From: Fimbriimonadia bacterium
Lineage (GTDB): Bacteria > Armatimonadota > Fimbriimonadia > Fimbriimonadales > Fimbriimonadaceae
Assembly: GCA_030430755.1 (NCBI GenBank)
Contig: JAUIKO010000001.1
Span: forward strand, 310,001 to 374,000
DNA: 64,000 nucleotides
Reading direction: 5' to 3'
The notes below the pieces were generated by a model. The model saw nothing but the letters and a program-made list of their open reading frames with translations, had not been told where the DNA came from and searched no databases. The translations under genes were made by a program, and so were the position numbers. How positions within the stretch are numbered: position 1 is the first letter of the stretch; each line of letters opens with the position of its first letter. This document shows positions 58,485 to 64,000 of the stretch, in pieces.

Positions 58485-59945
58485 TTATTTACCTGTTATG
58501 TTTAAAAAGTACTTAAGAACAAAGGGAGCAATAACAATCGCTGAAATGGAAACTACATTTACGAAATAATACCCCACTGTTTTCTCACTTCTAACTTTAT
58601 TACTGATAGTGGCACTTTGATTTTCTGCACTAATATGACCGACTACTTTTAGATAGTATATGGTACTGATTGCAGAACTGATAATCATTGCGATAACTAA
58701 AGGCATCAATGAAGAATCGATTGCATCAGAAAGAATCAGAAACTTACCAACAAATCCTCCTAAAGGTGGAATACCGATAAATGAAAACATAACAATGACC
58801 ATAGTAAACCAGCCTAGTTTTGAAAATTGCTTTAAATGATGGAGTTGTTCATATGGTAAATCTTCGGATTTTTCTTTTACTAGAGTCGAAAGTACATTGT
58901 ATAAACCTACCGATCCTAAGTTGTAGATGGCGATAAAAATAAGCATCGTACTCTGATCTATATTCTGAACATTCATAACGTAGCTTAAAATACCGGTTAG
59001 CATATATCCTCCATTAACCATGGATGAATAGGCTAACATTCTTTTAACATCCTTCTGGACAAAGGCCATACATGAACCTAGGACCATCGTGAAAATAATC
59101 ATGAAAACGAATGGCCATAACCAAACGTCTTTTAAAGTCATAAAAGTAATAAGTAGTTTATATACAGCGCTCATCGCCGCAGTTTTACTAACTGTGGAAA
59201 GATAACTTGTAATAACCATTGGAGCGCCTTGATATACATCAGGCAGCCAAAAATGAAATGGGAACACCGAGGATTTAAATAATAAACCTGTTAATAAAAA
59301 TATCAATCCTATTTTAATGCCATATATATTATATTGTTCCTGAACAAGAATATGTTTTACCGTATCTAGCTGGAATGTACCAGTAAAGCCATAAGTGAAC
59401 GAGACTCCATATAAAAGCACTGCACTCATGAGTCCACCCATGATTAAATATTTAAATCCTGCTTCACTAGATTTAGCATCGTAATCAGTGATAGAGGTTA
59501 AAACATAAAGGGAGATAGATAATACCTCCACTCCTAAAAAGATGATTAAGAGATTTTTAGAAGCTACCATAAGCATGGCACCTAAAGTAGCCCAGGATAA
59601 AAGCGAGTAAAATTCGGGAGCTTTGATTTTCTTTTTCTCTAGGTATTTATAACTCGACATCGTGATCAGTATTGTTACAAAAAGCATGATGAATAGAATA
59701 CATTTATCAAAAGATCCTGGATTCAAAAGGCTTTCTCCATAGATGTAGTCTTTTTCGATATTCTGATCAAATAATAAGGAGATAATACTTAAGATAAAAC
59801 CTACAGCAAGTGTTATAGCGTAAGAAACCATGGCTAGCTGGTTTCCATAAATCATGCGAAGAATAAGAATGCATGCACCTGTTAAGAAAACGAAAACAAA
59901 TGGGCACAAATGCAAATATGGTAGAAAATCATTGATTATATTCAT
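58485..59945 (-). CDS. nuoN: NADH-quinone oxidoreductase subunit N
   Basis: The 486-aa polytopic protein (about 14 spans) belongs to the Mrp antiporter-like subunits. It has FLGVEVLSISLYVLTSI, EAGFKYLIMGGLMSAVLLYG, LLFKSSVFPFHFWLPDVYQGAPMVITSYLSTVSKTAA with the conserved Lys, VKRMLAYSSMVNGGYML, and FSFIGIPPLGGFVGKFLI. It is one of the three large proton-pumping subunits of complex I in the inner membrane. Its ATG overlaps the nuoM TGA stop by four bases, and it is the last gene of the nuo operon here. Confidence 0.95.
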   Translation of the reverse strand: MNIINDFLPYLHLCPFVFVFLTGACILILRMIYGNQLAMVSYAITLAVGFILSIISLLFDQNIEKDYIYGESLLNPGSFDKCILFIMLFVTILITMSSYKYLEKKKIKAPEFYSLLSWATLGAMLMVASKNLLIIFLGVEVLSISLYVLTSITDYDAKSSEAGFKYLIMGGLMSAVLLYGVSFTYGFTGTFQLDTVKHILVQEQYNIYGIKIGLIFLLTGLLFKSSVFPFHFWLPDVYQGAPMVITSYLSTVSKTAAMSAVYKLLITFMTLKDVWLWPFVFMIIFTMVLGSCMAFVQKDVKRMLAYSSMVNGGYMLTGILSYVMNVQNIDQSTMLIFIAIYNLGSVGLYNVLSTLVKEKSEDLPYEQLHHLKQFSKLGWFTMVIVMFSFIGIPPLGGFVGKFLILSDAIDSSLMPLVIAMIISSAISTIYYLKVVGHISAENQSATISNKVRSEKTVGYYFVNVVSISAIVIAPFVLKYFLNITGK

Positions 59946-61576
59946 GAGTTCATTTCACCTATAGTAGATTCAAAAATACATTTTTTTTCATCAGTTTTAG
60001 GAGAGGATTTCCATATGGGTTTTTCTCCATAAGGATTTTTTATCATCAGTTGTAATGCTTTGACAGGAGGTTCAATAGATCTTGTTATTAGAGTAGGATT
60101 TAATCCTATAGTGAATATCATAGAAATAAGAATAGCAACTCCTAAAAATTCATGTGGGAGAATATCTTTTAAGTAATAGTCTTTAGATACATTACATTTT
60201 CCGTAGAAAATATATTGGAAGAGTCTCAAAAGATAAGCAGCAGTCAAAATAAGTCCTAAACCAGCAAAATATGGTGTGTATGAGCTAAGTTCATAAAGAT
60301 TATGATACGTCGTTTCGAAAATTCCATTGAGTGCCAAGAACTCCCCAATAAATCCATTTGTACCAGGTAGGCCTGCTGATGACATAGCAGCGATTAAAAA
60401 GAGAGCTGCAAAAATAGGCATCTGCCTTTTTAAACCTCCATATTGATGAATCAATCGTGTTTTTTTTCTTATGAAGATCATACTTAACAACATCGTCATA
60501 GCTCCTGTAGTAATGATGTGATTTATTTGTTGTAAAGAGCCACCAATCATTCCAGACCGGCTTAATGAGAATATTCCTAACATGACAAATCCCATATGAG
60601 AGACAGAGGAGTAAGCTAGTATTGCCATAATATTCTTTTGAGAAAGGGCTAACAAACCAGCATACAATATACTGAGCACGGCTAAGAATACGAGCCAAGG
60701 CAAATGATAGGTGACAATATCTGGGAAAAGAGGATAACAAAACCTTAGAAACCCGTAGGAGCCTAATTTTAATACGACTGCAGACAAGATCATACTAACG
60801 CTTGGTGATTGTTTGTATAGATCTGTAATCCATGTATGAAATGGTACCATGGGTGTTTTAACTAAAAACGGAATAGTAAAACCTAAGAATATCCACTTCT
60901 GAACATTGATATGTGATTGCCATAGATATCCTTTTGCAACGGCTTCTTGTAGGTCAAGCAGATTGAAACTTAGAAAACCGATTTCATTTCTATGCACAAA
61001 TCCTAATGATATCATGGATATGAGCATAAGGATAGATGCTGAAAACGTATAGATGAAAAATTTTGTTGCTGCATCCTTCCCTTCTTTTTCGTTAAATTGA
61101 CTCACTAAGAAATACACAGGAATCAGTGTCAATTCAAAAAAGGTGAAAAACAGCAAAAGATCTAAACTAATAAATGCTCCCATCAGAGCAAATTGCAAAA
61201 AGAGTGCATGAGAAATATAAGAGGAGATCTGTTTCTGATCTGAAGAACAACACAAAATAGCCAGAAAGGTCAATAAACTTGTACTTAATACAAGCCAAAT
61301 GCTAATACCATCCACTCCAGCGATATAAGAAAAACCGATATCTGGAATGAAGTCAATTTTTTCTACAGAGCTGAACCGGAAATCCGTATTTTCAAATAAG
61401 CCGATGCTTTTAAAATAGGTTCCGTGAATAACCAGGGTTAACAAGCTGAAAATCATACCTATCGATCTTTGAAACCTAGGATAGATGTTAGGAATACTTT
61501 GCACTGCCAGGATAGCGAGCAGTGGAATAAGCAGTCCGTATGTTAAAGGTGAGAGTGAATGAGTTTCAAATTGCAT
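59942..61576 (-). CDS. nuoM: NADH-quinone oxidoreductase subunit M
   Basis: The 544-aa membrane protein has the NuoM signatures IAGVDGISIWLVLSTSLLTF, FFTFFELTLIPVYFLVSQF with the conserved Glu, AATKFFIYTFSASILMLI, PFLVKTPMVPFHTWITDLYKQSPSVSMILSAVVLKLGSYG, ILAYSSVSHMGFVMLG and SSAGLPGTNGFIGEFL. It is a proton-translocating subunit of complex I. The ATG overlaps the nuoL stop by one base (TAATG) and follows a strong GGAGGT ribosome site 7 nt upstream, so translation is well supported. A soluble charged tail of about 30 residues ends the protein. Confidence 0.95.
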   Translation of the reverse strand: MQFETHSLSPLTYGLLIPLLAILAVQSIPNIYPRFQRSIGMIFSLLTLVIHGTYFKSIGLFENTDFRFSSVEKIDFIPDIGFSYIAGVDGISIWLVLSTSLLTFLAILCCSSDQKQISSYISHALFLQFALMGAFISLDLLLFFTFFELTLIPVYFLVSQFNEKEGKDAATKFFIYTFSASILMLISMISLGFVHRNEIGFLSFNLLDLQEAVAKGYLWQSHINVQKWIFLGFTIPFLVKTPMVPFHTWITDLYKQSPSVSMILSAVVLKLGSYGFLRFCYPLFPDIVTYHLPWLVFLAVLSILYAGLLALSQKNIMAILAYSSVSHMGFVMLGIFSLSRSGMIGGSLQQINHIITTGAMTMLLSMIFIRKKTRLIHQYGGLKRQMPIFAALFLIAAMSSAGLPGTNGFIGEFLALNGIFETTYHNLYELSSYTPYFAGLGLILTAAYLLRLFQYIFYGKCNVSKDYYLKDILPHEFLGVAILISMIFTIGLNPTLITRSIEPPVKALQLMIKNPYGEKPIWKSSPKTDEKKCIFESTIGEMNS

Positions 61577-63801
61577 TAGAGATTACCTCCAAAGATTAGC
61601 ATGATCGACATAAAAAATACCATAATTGAGAAACCAAGGACCATTAAAAATATATACGAGCTCAGATATCCATTTTGAAAAATTTGCATACCGTCACCAA
61701 CGTATCCTGTCATAGATACGATTAACCTTAGAATGCCATTGATGAAAAATTGATCAAATATTTTATAGAATCCAAATGATATTCTAGATAACATTTTTCC
61801 AAAGACTGTTTGCATGGCATCGTCAAAATAAAACTGATGTTTCATCCATAAATCAAGAGAGGGCCATAAGTGGTCTTGTTTAGTTTCTTTTTTAGGCATA
61901 CCTTTGTAATATTTGTAGACTCCTCCTGAAATACCGATAAAAGATGCTGCAAGAGATAGATATAATAAGACATCCAGTGTTGCATGATGATTATGCAAAA
62001 GTTCTTTTGATATATATACAGGTCCTGAGGATTGTGATAATAAAGATTCCAAAGTATGATTCTGATGTAGTATATACCCTCCAAAGAGTGAAAGAAATGC
62101 AAGAACAATGAGTGGAAGCGTCATAGAAAGAGGACTTTCTTGCGGAATATGATTCTTATTTAAATGGTGTTGATGATCATCAACACTTGCAGCAGAGAAT
62201 ATGTTGCTCGAATAATAGTACTTTTCTTCAGATTTACTAATGTGAACAGATTCTTCCCTATCATATGGTTCGACGTCATGATGATCAGAATCATAATTTG
62301 CAGTTTTCCATCGCTCTTCTCCATTTGTAAAAGGAATACCAAAAGTAAGCACGGTCATTCTCGTCATATAAATTGCTGTTAAAACAGCGACAATAAGTCC
62401 TGTCCAGCCTACCCATTGAGAAGTTTCTAGTCCTAGTATATGTGATGGAAACGTAGAACTAAAGGCTGAATGAAGTATCGCTTCTTTTGACCAGAATCCA
62501 GATAAAAGAGGAAATCCTGATATAGCCAAGGAGGCAATAATCATTGTAGATGATGTTACGGGAAGATATTTCCAGAGATTTCCATATTTGCGCATATCTT
62601 GCTCGTGAGACATAGCATATATGACACTTCCTGCTCCTAAAAAAAGAAGCGCTTTAAAAAACGCATGTGTTAATACATGAAAAATTCCTACCCAGTATGC
62701 CCCAACTCCACACGCTATAAACATGTATCCTAGTTGAGACACCGTGGAAAAAGCTAATACCTTTTTTATATCTGTCTGTTTTAATGCAATCAATGCAGCC
62801 CATATTGCGGTAAACGCTCCTGTAAGAGCAACCACGCTACTTGCTACTGGACTTAACTCATAAATGATATGCATCCGGTTCATCAAAAAGATGCCTGCTG
62901 TCACCATGGTAGCTGCGTGAATTAAAGCAGAAACAGGAGTAGGGCCTGCCATAGCATCTGGAAGCCATATATATAATGGAAACTGTGCAGACTTTCCTAC
63001 AGCACCTATAAATAAAAGCAGCGCTATTGGAGTGATGATTTCTGGATACTTATGAACGACTTCTCCAATCAATCCAAAAATTATATCATAGCTAAACCAT
63101 CTGGGATCTAAAGCCTCTACTAACCCAAAGCCAGGTATTTCTTTAGCACCATACTGTTGAAATAATAGATATCCTATCCATAGAATTCCCATTAACAAGC
63201 CAAAATCACCAACCCTATTTACAATAAATGCTTTATTTGCAGCTCTACAGTTATTGAGATCTTGATACCAAAATCCAATAAGTAAATAACTACATAGGCC
63301 AACACCTTCCCAACCCACAAACATAACGAGCAGGTTATTTGAAAGAACGAGGATTAACATAAATCCAATAAATAAATTTAAATACGTAAAAAATCTACTG
63401 TAATCTTTATCCTTAGACATATATCCTGTAGAAAAAAGATGTATAAAAGATCCTACTCCAGTTATTAATAATGTCATCACTATCGATAAGGGATCGAGTA
63501 AAAATTCAAACGGAATGGAGAGTTGTTCAAGATTGATCCAGTGAAAGTATGTCAGTCTTACAGAAAGCGGATCTGTTTTTGAAAACATATAGTAGTTTGC
63601 AAACATATTACAAGCAAGCAGGAACGATGTGCCGACAAATCCAAATGCTAGGGATCCAGATAGCCATCGTCCATAAGTTTCACCAAAGACAACTTGCAGA
63701 CTTTTTCCATAAAATGCTTGTATGATTGAACCCAAAAATGGCATGACGATGATGAGTCCTAGCATGATATAAATATGTTGGTTATCGATACATTGATCCA
63801 T
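61576..63801 (-). CDS. nuoL: NADH-quinone oxidoreductase subunit L, enlarged
   Basis: The 741-aa protein has the NuoL core: FLLDPLSIVMTLLITGVGSFIHLFSTGYM, FVGWEGVGLCSYLLIGFWY, FIVNRVGDFGLLMGI, KSAQFPLYIWLPDAMAGPTPVSALIHAATMVTAGIFLMNRM, KKVLAFSTVSQLGYMFIACG and HAFFKALLFLGAGSVIYAM, then the long C-terminal lateral helix. It is the distal proton pump of complex I. It is over 100 residues longer than the common ~610-aa form, mostly because of a soluble, Asp/His/Tyr/Ser-rich insertion at about residues 485-560. The start ATG 63801 lies 4 nt after the nuoK stop. Confidence 0.95.
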   Translation of the reverse strand: MDQCIDNQHIYIMLGLIIVMPFLGSIIQAFYGKSLQVVFGETYGRWLSGSLAFGFVGTSFLLACNMFANYYMFSKTDPLSVRLTYFHWINLEQLSIPFEFLLDPLSIVMTLLITGVGSFIHLFSTGYMSKDKDYSRFFTYLNLFIGFMLILVLSNNLLVMFVGWEGVGLCSYLLIGFWYQDLNNCRAANKAFIVNRVGDFGLLMGILWIGYLLFQQYGAKEIPGFGLVEALDPRWFSYDIIFGLIGEVVHKYPEIITPIALLLFIGAVGKSAQFPLYIWLPDAMAGPTPVSALIHAATMVTAGIFLMNRMHIIYELSPVASSVVALTGAFTAIWAALIALKQTDIKKVLAFSTVSQLGYMFIACGVGAYWVGIFHVLTHAFFKALLFLGAGSVIYAMSHEQDMRKYGNLWKYLPVTSSTMIIASLAISGFPLLSGFWSKEAILHSAFSSTFPSHILGLETSQWVGWTGLIVAVLTAIYMTRMTVLTFGIPFTNGEERWKTANYDSDHHDVEPYDREESVHISKSEEKYYYSSNIFSAASVDDHQHHLNKNHIPQESPLSMTLPLIVLAFLSLFGGYILHQNHTLESLLSQSSGPVYISKELLHNHHATLDVLLYLSLAASFIGISGGVYKYYKGMPKKETKQDHLWPSLDLWMKHQFYFDDAMQTVFGKMLSRISFGFYKIFDQFFINGILRLIVSMTGYVGDGMQIFQNGYLSSYIFLMVLGFSIMVFFMSIMLIFGGNL

Positions 63802-63805
63802 TGAA

Positions 63806-64000
63806 TTATCCTTTTAAACTTGTTAATGTTTGGTCATCTGTAGTGACGATCTGTTTCTTTCTGAAAATAGCCATCACTAATCCTAATCCTACTGCTACCT
63901 CGGCAGCAGCTACGGTCATAATAAAAAGCACAAAAATCTGACCATTATCTTGCTCTATAGGAATCATGGAAAACCCTAAGCTTTCCCATGGTTTATATCT
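63806..64000 (-). CDS. nuoK: NADH-quinone oxidoreductase subunit K, C-terminal part
   Basis: The visible 64 residues read [12 protein letters not shown], then [20 protein letters not shown], then [17 protein letters not shown], and end TLTSLKG before TAA at 63806-63808. The NGQ-x-FV-x-FI-x-TVAAAE-x-AVGL segment, with its buried Glu, is diagnostic of NuoK, the small membrane subunit coupling quinone reduction to proton transfer. The N-terminus lies beyond the right edge. It is the first visible gene of the leftward nuoK-L-M-N operon. Confidence 0.93.
   Translation of the reverse strand, partial: RYKPWESLGFSMIPIEQDNGQIFVLFIMTVAAAEVAVGLGLVMAIFRKKQIVTTDDQTLTSLKG

Noticed and set aside
60300-60740. 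146-codon leftward frame inside nuoM
   Set aside because: It is an out-of-frame shadow of nuoM with no family pattern and no ribosome site.

Overview
The window is AT-rich bacterial chromosome, dense with genes on both strands, using the standard code (TGA, TAA and TAG all act as stops). It contains no rRNA, so the lineage cannot be fixed. The gene content suggests a Gram-negative-type (diderm), respiring, flagellated and piliated bacterium: MlaE lipid-transport permease, an outer-membrane-barrel-like protein, complex I (nuoK-L-M-N), FliS, PilC/PilD, a small SRP RNA and RNase J. A CsaB pyruvyl-transferase/DUF5693 pair, a short YqgF-like protein and a SigB/SigF-type sigma factor recall Cyanobacteria, Margulisbacteria-like and Firmicutes lineages more than Proteobacteria; this placement is only an inference. 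Two secreted proteins end in prenylation-like CaaX tails, which suggests life in or on a eukaryotic cell.

Layout. 1-5 kb: partial serA, tRNA-Arg(TCG), a group-2-like sigma factor, a divergent YchF-like GTPase, mlaE and a ureohydrolase. 5-10 kb: argS, gapA, an M24 aminopeptidase whose 3' end is triplicated as a 114-bp tandem repeat, and an AroQ-like protein that has lost catalytic residues. 10-16 kb: a 511-513-aa secreted candidate effector, dnaE, tRNA-Arg(GCG) and merC. 16-22.9 kb: yqgF-like, csaB and DUF5693, an unknown gene, a 7Fe ferredoxin, an ErpA/IscA-like gene, an acyl-CoA dehydrogenase and comEA.

23.2-38.5 kb: a phage-structural or gene-transfer-agent-like cluster holding amidase, holin-like, HK97 portal, large terminase, prohead protease, capsid, four small connector/tail genes, a baseplate-hub-like 768-aa protein and a 1066-aa protein of unknown type. 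It has no visible integrase, repressor, replication genes, small terminase or tape measure. Between portal and terminase sits a two-gene cassette: an outer-membrane-like protein on the opposite strand, and a signal-peptide leucine-rich-repeat protein ending in CSIM. comEA lies directly upstream of the cluster.

38.5-46 kb: tRNA-Ser(CGA), a sigma factor fused to a degenerate GGDEF domain, secA, two small secreted proteins, fliS with a partner, and tRNA-Arg(TCT). 45.5-64 kb: deoB, RNase J, a glycosyltransferase/TPR protein, SRP RNA, pilD-pilC, smc, a protein with possible flagellin-IN motifs, and the nuoK(partial)-L-M-N operon read leftward.

The most notable signals are: (1) the phage-like cluster with its inserted effector-like cassette; (2) two secreted proteins with CaaX-like ends, one carrying a duplicated IDSIYDFP tyrosine motif; (3) the sigma-GGDEF fusion; (4) frequent -10-like boxes a few bases from start codons, suggesting leaderless or near-leaderless transcripts; and (5) perfect hairpins between convergent genes, often built from the two stop-codon regions. 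All family assignments come from reading the translated sequence by eye; no database search was run.
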